Assembly: GCF_021462225.1 (NCBI RefSeq)
Contig: NC_061808.1
Span: 19,071,119-19,135,118 of the forward strand
Source: Girardinichthys multiradiatus
Taxonomy: Eukaryota; Chordata; Actinopteri; Cyprinodontiformes; Goodeidae
DNA: 64,000 nucleotides
Direction: 5' to 3'
Under the pieces are notes generated by a model. It ran no database searches, was not told where the DNA came from, and worked only from the letters and a program-made list of their open reading frames with translations. Position 1 is the first letter of the stretch; every line of letters starts with the position of its first letter. This document shows, piece after piece, positions 38,030 through 47,914 of this stretch. The translations under genes and the position numbers were made by a program.

Positions 38030-38560
38030 GGTTTAAATGATTTATTGATACAAGAAAAGTGAAGGACTCTTCCAGGCTCAGAGATGGGTTCCACGATGGT
38101 ACTGAGGAGAGGTAAATGGTTACTATAGGAAGTAGTTTCATATATTGTTTTGAGGAAGGATTTGAGAAGGAGGCTTACTGCTTTTAGAGATGGCAAGGAT
38201 CCAGGGGAAAGGTGAGTATATGCCACAGAGGTTGAGGTTAACAGGTTGTAGTGTGTGGAACGGTTTTTGATGATGCTTGTATTCCTCCTCCAGTAGAGAG
38301 TTGAGCAAAATGGTGAACAGTGGATTTGCTGGAGGGTGGACATGTAGGTGAGTGAAGGACAGTGTGTGATGGGTTCCAGGCAGCAGATCCAGGGAGGAGC
38401 GACCAGAGGAACAGTGAGGAGGGGATTCTGAAGTAAGTTTCTGAGGGGGTTCTTGAGATCGAGGAGGCAGAGGATTGTGAACCAGAAGGAGGACTGGAGA
38501 TTGGAGAAAGATTTCTTTCTAGGAGAGCATATGAGGTACGCTAAGGAACATAAGACCAGA
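38030..38560 (-). pseudogene. Possible decayed LINE (L2-like) reverse transcriptase
   Basis: The minus-strand translation, with frame changes, includes SLKAVSLLLKSFLK and SNHLPLLSTIVE. These resemble the start of L2/CR1-type reverse transcriptases (pattern KxAxVxPLLKKxxLD then ISNLPFLSKxxE). The 235-codon frame over it is unusually long but has no host-gene features. The match is weak and partial. Confidence 0.35.
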
Positions 38561-38709
38561 TAACACTTAAAACGTACTGAGGCCTGATGACCACACTTTA
38601 GGGAATCCACTCCTCTTTATGCTCCTCCTAATTGGCAAGAACAAGCTCCAGCTGCCAGCCAGTTGCACCCTGCAATAACAGTAAGGTAATGCACACCCAC
38701 ACACAGACG

Positions 38710-38736
38710 AACACACACACACACACACACACACAA
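38710..38736. repeat. (CA)n microsatellite
   Basis: About 13 CA units. Confidence 0.95.
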
Positions 38737-38999
38737 AATACAACAATAAGGTGTACACATATCCTAACCCATAAATCTCATTGTTAGCCATACATATATA
38801 TATATCTATATAAGATTATTTTAAATAAACAGTTATAATCTACAAAGTAAACTGGACTGAACAGAATTTCTGTCATATTTTTTAAAACATAATCAATTAA
38901 TTCTAGTTAATCATTCTAAAAAGCATTTACTTTAACATTGGAGCAATGTAAAAAAGAAATTTGCAGCACAGTTTAATTCCAAGTTCTGGAAACCTTTAA

Positions 39000-39183
39000 A
39001 CGTGCCAAACGACCCATACTCAGAGGCTACAGTCCTCGACACAGCCCGTCGTGGGTTCAACCCCTGGCCCTGGCGACCTTTGCTGCATGTCCTTCCCCTC
39101 TTGCCACCCCTTTTCAGTCTGCTTACTGTCAAAAAACGGAGAAAAATAAAGCCTACTAGTGCCACAAAAAACATAAAAAAAAG
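39000..39183 (+). mobile_element. tRNA-derived SINE
   Basis: It holds a B box-like GTGGGTTCAACCC near 39050 with a degraded A-box side (AGAGGCTACAGTCCTCGACACAGCC). The teleost SINE body GGCGACCTTTGCTGCATGTC and a CT-rich block follow, and it ends in ACTGTCAAAAAACGGAGAAAAATAAAGCC...AGTGCCAC with an A-rich tail. It is not a functional tRNA gene. Confidence 0.7.
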
Positions 39184-39424
39184 GTTAACTCATACAAACT
39201 AATTTGAATATTGCACGTTGAACAGCAGAATCTAATAGGATTTCAGCTGATCAACTTCAATTTTGTTAAATAGACTAAGTGATCTGTAATGCTTTGTCAG
39301 TAATGTCTTTAATTTTAAATTATGTGACATATTTGTCTGTTATGTGTTTGCTGTCAACGTTTAATAGGAGTTTTGCATCACTGTCAAGGGAGTCTCAGAA
39401 TATCTTATATGGTGCCTATCTCCA

Positions 39425-39700
39425 CCAGTCAATAGACGAGAGGCAGGGTACACCCTGGCAGGATGCCAGTCCATCACAGGTCAACACAGAGACATACATG
39501 TCAAACAACCATGAACAAACACACAATCATACCTATGAGTTATTAATTTAACAGTCATGTTTTGGACTGTGGGAGGAAAGAGGGAGTAGCCAGAGGTGCA
39601 AACTCCATGCAGAAAGACCCGAGGCTGGGATCCTAACCCAGCACCTTCTTGCTGCAAGACAGTAGTGCTACCAATAGCGCTACTGTGCAGCCCAAACATC
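39425..39700 (-). mobile_element. tRNA-derived SINE, reverse orientation
   Basis: On the minus strand it starts with a tRNA-like head (complement of GCGCTACTGTGCAGCC, and GGGTTAGGATCCCAG as B-box side). The body complementary to TTTTGGACTGTGGGAGGAA and ACACCCTGGCAGGATGCCAGTCCATCACAGG follows. These blocks recur widely in fish genomes. About 275 bp with small indels. Confidence 0.65.
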
Positions 39701-40228
39701 ACTCTCCCTTGTACAACAGGAAAAGTAATCTAGGGCTGAAAAGATATATGTTTTAGGAAAATTAATATGGTTCAAATTTCCACAATTTAATACATTTTTA
39801 CAGTATTTACTTTACATTTTGAAATGGTAGAAATCTAAAATGCCGAATCTTCATAACCAGTCCTCATCTCCCATACTTTAAAATATCCAAACCATCTCTC
39901 TAAGTGAGTTACTCTCTTTAGGGGAACTTTTAAAAGTTTGATAAACAGATTTTATATTTATTTTGTTTTCCAGTGTTTTATGTTTTATTTTCATATGCAT
40001 GAAGATGGGAAATGGTGTTTAACATTTTATTAAAGAGATATTATATCTTTATTTTTATTATACATGCAAAAAATGTTGTCCTCAGCTTTTGAGGGGATTT
40101 TTTTAAGAAGAGGAAACTCAGTCTTTTCAAACAGAAAGACCACCACTGTGTTCAAACAATTTAATTTCCCTAAAAGTCCTAGAGGTGTTGAAAGAGTCCG
40201 GACTTTGAAGCCCCACTCTAAATTTGGA
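39701..40228. other. Non-coding DNA
   Basis: AT-rich, nothing recognised up to about 40080. The part 40080-40228 continues the atypical sequence of the ORF to its right. Confidence 0.3.
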
Positions 40229-40579
40229 CTATAGGATGAGAGTGTTTGTTTTGTGGAAAGTAAAGGGAGTGCCACAAAGTGGACAAAAATAAATTCCAGA
40301 CCTCTTATGTGGGTGGACTCGACCGGGACTGCAGAAGAGACAAATGATGACATCAGGATCTGCTACCATGCGTGGTAAATGAGCCATCGACACATCAGGA
40401 TCAAGTGATCTCACCCTCCTAAGCTTCTCTTTTGTGGTCTCCCTCCGAGACCACTTTAACCCCTTTAGGAGCCACCTGCACTTAATAACCAAGAATTGGG
40501 GGGTTTCACAGGAAAGGCTCCAACCCAGATGGCAAACACTGAGCGTCAGCAATGCAAAGGGCACGGGCCAGTGCAACAC
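40229..40579 (-). CDS. Unrecognised 116-codon ORF with signal-like N terminus
   Basis: The frame begins MLHWPVPFALLTLSVC, a hydrophobic signal-peptide-like start. It has a basic middle and a paired-cysteine stretch (CLFC, then CPLCGTPF 19 residues on), reminiscent of a small zinc-binding motif. The DNA is less AT-rich than its surroundings. No splice sites, promoter or homologue are recognised. It may be a chance frame, a relic of a transposon, or a retrocopied fragment. No function is assigned. Confidence 0.2.
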   Translation of the reverse strand: MLHWPVPFALLTLSVCHLGWSLSCETPQFLVIKCRWLLKGLKWSRRETTKEKLRRVRSLDPDVSMAHLPRMVADPDVIICLFCSPGRVHPHKRSGIYFCPLCGTPFTFHKTNTLIL

Positions 40580-40694
40580 AACATTCTTGTTGCATGTAGT
40601 CAGTCTGGTCAGGGGAAATCCACCTCTGGAATGTAAGTCACCCAGTCTCCTAAACCTGTTAGGTCAATGTAAATGAAACATTTTAACAGGATAA

Positions 40695-41010
40695 CTTTGT
40701 CATGATTCCCCTGTTTTAGGTGTTTGGGTTTCCTTGTCTGTTTCTCTGCACTTCCCTTTTCATGTTCTTTAATTGTTGTTGTTTTAGTTCATCACATTTT
40801 TTACTTATTTCTTGTATTCCTTTACATTTACAGTTCTGTTAGATTCCTTGCCGTGTTATTCTGTTCCTGCTACCTGTGTTCGTTAGCCTCCCTCCTTCAG
40901 TTGCTCTGCATTCGCCCTGGCACCAGCTGCTTCATCGGATTAGCTCTTCTTGTTCATTGGTCATTTCTCCACCCTGCCTCTGCATTTATACTTTGTGGTT
41001 TTCATTAACT
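40695..41010 (+). mobile_element. Possible LTR fragment
   Basis: It opens with TTTGTCATGATTCCCCTGTTTTAGGTG, typical of the start of teleost Gypsy-type LTRs. The T-rich body and CACCAGCTGC, GGATTAGCTC and CATTTATACTTTG blocks resemble the U3 and TATA part. The rest of the LTR is absent. Confidence 0.4.
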
Positions 41011-42481
41011 TCGTAATATGACAAAATGTCTGACGATATCATCAAAATGTGGAGGTTGAGGAATAAAAAAAAAAAGAATCAAAGTATTTTCACTGTGTTA
41101 TTAAATCTGATCCAAATTCACAATTCAAATGGTGGATTAACACAAACTGATCACACCACGGAGAAGAAAATACAGGAAATGTAGATGTTTAGTTTATTTC
41201 CATTACTGCCTGGAGTCCACTTCTCACGACAGCAAGATTTTACTATAATCATACATGGAAGTGAAACACTACTTGGGGCGTTTTTAAAGGGCACTATGTA
41301 TATCATGCCATTTCTTGTAAATCACGCGAAATTCTTCAGTTGTTTTGAGTCTAATACAGAAGAAGCTTGTGAGCTTGCTGGAAATGAAAAAGCTTTTGAA
41401 AGAGGGTTTCATGCTTAAAGACAATGTCATTCAGTGGTCTCTAATGACTCTGAAAACTTGTTTGTTTTAAACTTTCTGATAATTAGTAAAGAAAAGCCTG
41501 AATGTGTAATTGCAAATTCACTTCCTTGAGTACGGTTGTGGATTTTTTCTCCATTGTCATTCCTCTTTTTAGTCTGCTTTCATTTTCTGCCTTTCTGTTG
41601 CTCTCGTTGTCAAAATAATGGCATGAAGGCAACGACTTAATAAAAACTCTTTCAGTCATATGCTTTTGCCTTTTCTTTGTCCTATCTGTTACCTACGTTA
41701 ATAAAAGTAATTTGTTGTTGATTTGTTAATAAAAATGCTCGAAGAATTCAGTAGCCTCCAACTCCAAAATGAATAAAATAACCAGGAAAAGCCATTAACT
41801 GTTAAAATGTTGTCATGGTGAGAGGTTTTCTTTTTTTACACATTCACAAGCACCCTGAGTGCCTCTAAATATGTTCAGGTGAGGTTTATAGTACACCTGT
41901 GTAATGTTGAATGAAGAGGGGAACAGGGGATGGTTTTTGAAAAGTGTCTATTCCAGTTTTGTCTTACTTAAGTTGTGATGATTATTCATGCAGGCAATGG
42001 GCTGTAGATCTATGGGTGGCTGAGGTGGGCGGTGAACAAATAAGTGGAATATCTGAAACATGTTGCTCCTGACAGGCTTGCTGATCTCACAAGAAGATTT
42101 GTAAGCGAGAGGAAACAGGCAGATGAGTTGTGAGATAAATAGCCTGAAGGAGTACCACCAGTGGACTCCCACAGACAGAGGTGAGTTTCCCAGATATGTA
42201 TTGCTATTGTGATCTGAAGCAGGAAAGAACTTGAGGAACCAAAGAAGGCACAAAGGGAGGCTTGAGGTATGTTCCAGGTTGGTTGTTTGATGGCGCAGAG
42301 AGACATAAATAAGTAGGAGCTCAGCACAACAGGAATAGAGGAAAATCATCAGCACAGGAAAAGACATAAAATCTCACCTGGGAAGCAATACAGTAATGCC
42401 CTTATTAAAACATTGTTCTTAACTTTTAGCTGGTTGTGTGCAAATATATTGAAAATTTTTATTTACAATCACCAAAATATA
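41011..42481. other. Non-coding DNA
   Basis: No supported gene. The 139-codon minus-strand frame at 41948-42367 has no domain. TA at 42480-42481 is the left target duplication of the next element. Confidence 0.35.
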
Positions 42482-43748
42482 CAGGGGTTGGACAATGAAA
42501 CTGAAACACCTGTCATTTTATTGTGGGAGGTTTCATGGCTAAATTGGGCCAGCCTGGTAGCCAGTCTTCATTGATTGCACATTGCACCAGTAAGAGCAGA
42601 GTGTGAATGTTCAATTAGCAGGGTAAGAGCACAGTTTTGCTCAAAATATTGAAATGCACACAACATTATGGGTGACATACCAGAGTTCAAAAGAGGACAA
42701 ATTGTTGGTGCACGTCTTGCTGGCGCATCTGTGACCAAGACAGCAAGTCTTTGTGATGTATCAAGAGCCACGGTATCCAGGGTAATGTCAGCATACCACC
42801 AAGAAGGAACCACATCCAACTGGATTAACTTTGGACGCAAGAGGAAGCTGTCTGAAAGGGATGTTCGGGTGCTAACCCGGATTGTATCCAAAAAACATAA
42901 AACCACGGCTGCCCAAATCACGGCAGAATTAAATGTGCACCTCAACTCTCCTGTTTCCACCAGAACTGTCCGTCGGGAGCTCCACAGGGTCAATATACAC
43001 GGCCGGGCTGCTATAGCCAAACCTTTGGTCACTCATGCCAATGCCAAACGTCGGTTTCAATGGTGCAAGGAGCGCAAATCTTGGGCTGTGGACAATGTGA
43101 AACATGTATTGTTCTCTGATGAGTCCACCTTTACTGTTTTCCCCACATCCGGGAGAGTTACGGTGTGGAGAAGCTCCAAAGAAGCGTAACACCCAGACTG
43201 TTGCATGCCCAGAGTGAAGCAGGGGGTGGATCAGTGATGGTTTGGGCTGCCATATCATGGCATTCCCTTGGCCCAATACTTGTGCTAGATGGGCGCGTCA
43301 CTGCCAAGGACTACCGAACCATTCTTGAGGACCATGTGCATCCAATGGTTCAAACATTGTATCCTGAAGGCGGTGCTGTGTATCAGGATGACAATGCACC
43401 AATACACACAGCAAGACTGGTGAAAGATTGGTTTGATGAACATGAAAGTGAAGTGGAACATCTCCCATGGCCTGCACAGTCACCAGATCTAAATATTATT
43501 GAGCCTCTTTGGGGTGTTTTGGAGGAGCGAGTCAGGAAAACGTTTTCCTCCACCAGTATCACGTAGTGACCTGGCCACTATCCTGCAAGAAGAATGGCTT
43601 AAAATCCCTCTGACCACTGTGCAGGACTTGTATATGTCATTCCCAAGACAAATTGATGCTGTATTGGCTGCAAAAGGAGGCCCTACACCATACTAATAAA
43701 TTATTGTGGTCTAAAACCAGGTGTTTCAGTTTCATTGTCCAACCCCTG
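42482..43748 (+). mobile_element. Tc1/mariner transposon with perfect 31-bp inverted repeats
   Basis: The ends are exact 31-bp inverted repeats (42482-42512, starting CAGGGGTTGGACAATGAAAC, and 43718-43748) flanked by the TA duplication at 42480-42481 and 43749-43750. Length is 1267 bp. The transposase region is nearly complete but broken. Its D-to-E spacing counts as 36 residues, unlike the 34 of classic Tc1 and of the copy at 61.9 kb. This points to the DD36E group of Tc1/mariner elements known from fish and other vertebrates. Confidence 0.93.
42668..43696 (+). pseudogene. Tc1/mariner transposase, DD36E spacing, three lesions
   Basis: It starts MGDIPEFKRGQIVGARLAG. The N-terminal helix-turn-helix pair (TKTASLCDVSRATVSRVMSAY near residue 20; TTAAQITAELN and STRTVRRELHRV after it) binds the ends. 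The catalytic core has the first Asp in VLFSDESTF, the second in QDDNAPIH and the Glu in PDLNIIEPLW, with 36 residues between the last two. The product ends AKGGPTPY at 43696. Three lesions are seen: an in-frame TAA near 43187, an apparent 1-base loss in a G run near 43222, and another 1-base loss near 43540. All else is well preserved, so the copy died recently. Confidence 0.92.
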
Positions 43749-43750
43749 TA

Positions 43751-45544
43751 TATTTCCTGCATGACTTCTTTTCTGCAGCCATTCTTCCTTTGTTGTGGTA
43801 GTCTAGCGGCGTCTAATATTTTGGGGAGGTGCTGCTGTTTGTAAGTTAAGTCACTCTCCCAAATGGCTTACACCATGTCTTGCACTTGAGAGTATTTTTA
43901 CAGTAGTGTTTTCTTTGAATAGACAAAAAAAGCATCTGTACTGACAGAAGGCTCATTGAAATGCATAAGCCAAGTTTACCAACCATTGCAACATTTATCA
44001 ATAAAGCAGGTGCTGAGTAGAAGACTTAAGCTATGCATGCTTTAAAACAAGAAAATAATGTTGGGCACTCACTTCCAGTTAAATAATGAATGGTTAAGGT
44101 GGCAGTATACATGACGGCAAAATTAGCAGAAGTAGAGTTGATTGCATATTAAAGAGGGCTTGAGATCTGAGAAGATGGTAATGGAAATAAAAAAACACAT
44201 CCTTGTCTTCAGACTACTTTAGGCCAGTGTGCTTGTCAACTATTAACAATAACAGTTTTTAGATGACTTGTTGATTTTATATTATAATATAACTAATGTT
44301 TTCATTTGGGATATTATCTTTTTATCTATTTCTAAATAACTTTCTTCTTTAATGCCAGAGCAGTAAAATGACCCAAAAACATGATGTATTTGGGTCCATG
44401 AAAAAGGATCTGAAAGCTATCTAAGCTGATGGTCTATCATATACGTTGTTAAATCAGGAAAGTTTTAGAGTACCAAAATTAGACATCATCCAACCCTGAT
44501 GTCTTCAAACAAGATATAAATTCTACATGGGTTTATTCGTGTCCCACATCTGTATACCATTGCCAGGAGTCACTAAGAAGAAAATAAGTACAGGGTAGTA
44601 AGAGGAAGTTTTTAGTGTTAGCTTCTACATTGACACCTCGGGGAGTGGTGAGTATATATCTTAATTAGCACATATACTACCCCTTTAGTGTGTGGTGGGA
44701 GTGTGTCGCAAACAGCCCAGGGCTGATAGAAGCGGGCCCACTTGTGTACAGACATTGACGTGCATCTAATGAGTCCATCAGCTTGTCAGCGCTACGTCCT
44801 GAGGGACTCTCCGCACAGCATTACCACCGCATCTTGTATGAATGTTTAAGGTTTGGAAATGCCACCTGTCACTGCATCTTGCCTGAGCGTTTACCAGACA
44901 GGGCTTTGAGGTAATTCCTGTGCAAGCGCACCTGTTGTTTCGGCAAATTAAAGTAACCTGTCATCGCATGTCACAGCGCCGCACTCATTTCTTCACTGTG
45001 CTCCCCTTTGTCAAATTTCTGAATGTGTGGAGCAGACCCTTAGGAAATGTCAAAAGCCCCTGTATTATGAATGATTTAGCAGTTATACCTCAAGAGAACA
45101 TGCTGTAAATTAAGCTTCTTCACACCTTGTTAGTCACTAGCACTACTTTCACACTTTAGGAGATGCAATTAAAACAAAAAATATGCATGCTGTTTAGTGA
45201 AGCTGGCATTATAGGATTTAAAAAGGATTTATGACTATACACATAAATTATGCATACATCCTTAAACCAAATGGGTTCAAAAACATCCTAAGTAGGATTA
45301 TGCTAACTCAGTCCTGGATCAAACATGTACATGTTATAGGGTTGACTCAGCATACTGAGTTAGTTTTCAACCCCCACAAATAGGTTAAAATGACCAAAGA
45401 TATGTTAAGGTAACCAAAGATGGGGTGGTCAAAAATAACCCCAAAGCTAGATTCATGACCTTGGGACCCATGTTGCATATGTTTCCCCTTCTCTCTCAAG
45501 CTATTTCCTGTATCATTACTTTTAATAAAGGTCATTAGTGCATA
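43751..45544. other. Non-coding DNA, part of it less AT-rich
   Basis: No gene is recognised. The segment 44640-45100 has mixed composition, no simple repeats and no transposon match. It could be a conserved non-coding element, but that needs alignment to other fish. Confidence 0.35.
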
Positions 45545-45602
45545 GGACCTTTTTGCTGTGAGGCAACAGTGCTAACAACTGCACCAATGAGTGAAGGATA
45601 AA
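45545..45602 (-). mobile_element. SINE head remnant
   Basis: ACCTTTTTGCTGTGAGGCAACAGTGCTAACAACTGCACCA matches the tRNA-like head of the reverse SINE at 39425-39700 (CACCTTCTTGCTGCAAGACAGTAGTGCTACC there). Confidence 0.5.
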
Positions 45603-45639
45603 CAAATCCAATCTTATAATGTCAAAGACTTGGTCTTCT

Positions 45640-45930
45640 CAAACCCCCAGACGGCTGTGACAGATAGCTGCTCACACTGAGCCAAGTTCTGCTGGAGGCT
45701 TCCTCCTGTTAAAAAGCAGTTCTCATTTCCACTGTCGCCACTGTCGAGAGAAAACCTTCCACATGGCATAATATACTAAACCTTACTCCGTGTTTTATAA
45801 ATTGGATCAAAACGGTCTTAGATAATTAGATTGAACTGATTTATGTTTCTGTTCACTAACTGGATCTGATTGTTTTGTAAAGGGCCTTGAGATGACATTT
45901 GTTGTGAATTGCACAAATCAAAGAATTTGG
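45640..45930 (+). mobile_element. Rex1-type LINE 3' end remnant
   Basis: It contains GGCTGTGACAGATAGCTGCTCACACTGAGCCAAGTTCTGCTGGAGG and CTTCCTCCTGTTAAAAAGCAGTT, the conserved 3' region of Rex1 LINEs. After a deletion it ends in AAGGGCCTTGAGATGACATTTGTTGTGAATTG. The reverse transcriptase is absent. Confidence 0.65.
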
Positions 45931-47603
45931 GTTACAAGACTAACTTAGCAGTTTTTAGAGTGTACTATACAAAAGTCTGTTAGACTCCTATTCACACAAT
46001 TCTTAACTGAAAGGCTTTGACACTCTGTCATCAACTGGAATAAGACATTTCCTCTCCCCCCCCCCCCCCGAGTAAATATTTCTCTCCTCTTAAAAGCATA
46101 TTCTCAGCCCGACAAGCAAAAGTGTTACTTAAGCTGATATGCGTGTATGAATGTGAAGATCCCATTATATCAAAGTTCTCTCACACTGTGCTAGAAAAAA
46201 AATGTACTTTCATGTAGAGAGGTAGATCTTTTTTTTCCAGAACCAAACCAAATAAGATGAAGAGTGAGTTTTAGAGAGGGTGAGTGGGTTTGATTTTAAC
46301 AAGCACATTTCAAATGATTGCAACCATGCAAAGCACCCATTCTTTTGTTGAAAATGCAACTGAAAACAACTCTTTATTACAGAAACGTGCCCTGCAACCT
46401 TGGTAAATATGTACAATGGCATGGGAAAAAACACGGTTCTGTTAGAGTCCATGCCAATATTCTCAATTTTCAGCACAAATGTGTCCCTCATTTTTATTTT
46501 GTTTATAATTTAAAAATATGCTTATGTGGGAGCTGATGTATGCAGTATTACATTTAAATAGCAACAAAGAAAGGATGCAGAAAAATTAGCTGCATTGTTA
46601 CAAACAACTACACTTTTTGCATGCCTTTTAAGCATTAGAATAAGTTGCTGCTGTTGGCTGCAGCTCTTGTTCCCTTGTTATTGCTCCTGTACAGATTTTG
46701 CACACGTTTGTGGACAGTTGTTCCTTCTGTTATTGTAACATGTGCTCTGGTTTCTGGTCAACTTCCTCTAGGTGTGAAGAGAAGCCTTCTGTGCCCCGTG
46801 ATTCAAGTATGTCAGAAAAAAAAACAATCATATGATAAGACGGATGCTTATGGTTTCAGAAGGCTCTTTTTGCCCAGATACAGCCTGAGTGTGTGTATGG
46901 CAGTGTGGGAGGGGGGTGGGAACTTGTTTACAGCTCACACACGGCGCTTTGAGTCCTCTCGACAGGGAAAGAAAGACAGGATATCAGAACTTGGCGGAGT
47001 TGAAAGTGCGCTGCACAAGTGGTGAGTTTTTTCAGGTATAAAAATACTACCGGTGAGCAACCAGGAGCTCAGTGGTGGGACTAGAGGTACAACAGCCTCC
47101 GGGCTTTAAACCATCACTTATCTGTGGCAATCAGCCCAGTGTTGTTGAAATAGGTTAAACAAATCTCCATAAAACGCAAATGACCCATGGAGTCTTGGGA
47201 TCAAACTCTCCGGCAGTGAAGGTTTGCCTTTTTATATCTTAAAAAACGGATGCACGGATGTTTTTTTGGGAACATATTTGTATAAGCACAGTGTTTCACA
47301 GGCAAATGAAACCAGTAAATCCTTCATAATATTATACATTTTGGGAGAGAATTAGGGGTAAAGCCAGAAAACCTTAAATAGGCAGATCCTGAGGGTGAGG
47401 AACTCAGCGACTCACTACCAACCAGCCTGGAAACCTGGCACTTCTCGGCTTGATTGGTCTCAGTGAAAAACTGGGATGGAGGGGCAGAAATCCCATCTAC
47501 ATACACTTGCCTGTGCACAGCCGGACCATACACAAGCTGGTGTACTTAAAGTTATGCACACACATCTTAATCACACTCATGTGAACGCAAAAAAAGAACA
47601 TCC
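45931..47603. other. Non-coding DNA
   Basis: A 14-base C run lies at 46056-46069. No supported gene; the 126-codon plus-strand frame at 46645 starts with a hydrophobic leucine-rich stretch but has no further features. The segment 46820-47020 is less AT-rich. Confidence 0.35.
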
Positions 47604-47914
47604 ATGTCATTCTCCTACCTCCCCTCTTCTTTCCGCTTATTTCCTCCTCCCTTTCCTCCCTTTCCCTCGTCCTCCTCCGTGCAGGAGGACAAACCACCCA
47701 CATGACGCCCACTCACATTAAGTCTCACACATCACAACTTATGAGCACAGCATGGGGGGCTGGGTTCACTTTGCCTGTGTACTCAGAGCCTATTCAAAAG
47801 CTAATTCTCTGGCGTGAGGACTCAGAGAGCCTGGGCAGCCACCTGCATGGAGGAGGACGAGGGAAAGGGAGGAGGAAATAAGCGGAAAGAAGAGGGGTGG
47901 TAGAAGAATGACAT
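47604..47914. repeat. Long inverted repeat able to form a hairpin
   Basis: The left arm 47604-47683 and right arm 47844-47914 are reverse complements over about 71 bp. There are three mismatches and one 9-base extra unit (CTTTCCTCC) in the left arm, and a 160-bp centre. One arm is pure pyrimidine over long runs and the other purine. No TA or other target duplication and no transposon end motif is seen at the edges. Confidence 0.85.

Noticed and set aside
37903..38610. 235-codon minus-strand frame as a host gene
   Set aside because: No start context, splice sites or domain; LINE-like motifs appear only with frame changes, so it is better seen as a possible transposon relic.
39040..39070. tRNA gene suggested by the B-box sequence
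   Set aside because: The A-box side is degraded and no cloverleaf can be drawn; it is the head of a SINE.
42568..43032. 154-codon minus-strand frame
   Set aside because: Antisense shadow of the Tc1/mariner transposase.
46645..47025. 126-codon plus-strand frame with a leucine-rich start
   Set aside because: The hydrophobic start is followed by low-complexity sequence and no supporting promoter, splice sites or homology was recognised.
47604..47914. CRISPR-like array or MITE explanation for the inverted repeat
   Set aside because: There are only two arms, in inverted orientation, with no regular spacers, no target duplication and no terminal motif.
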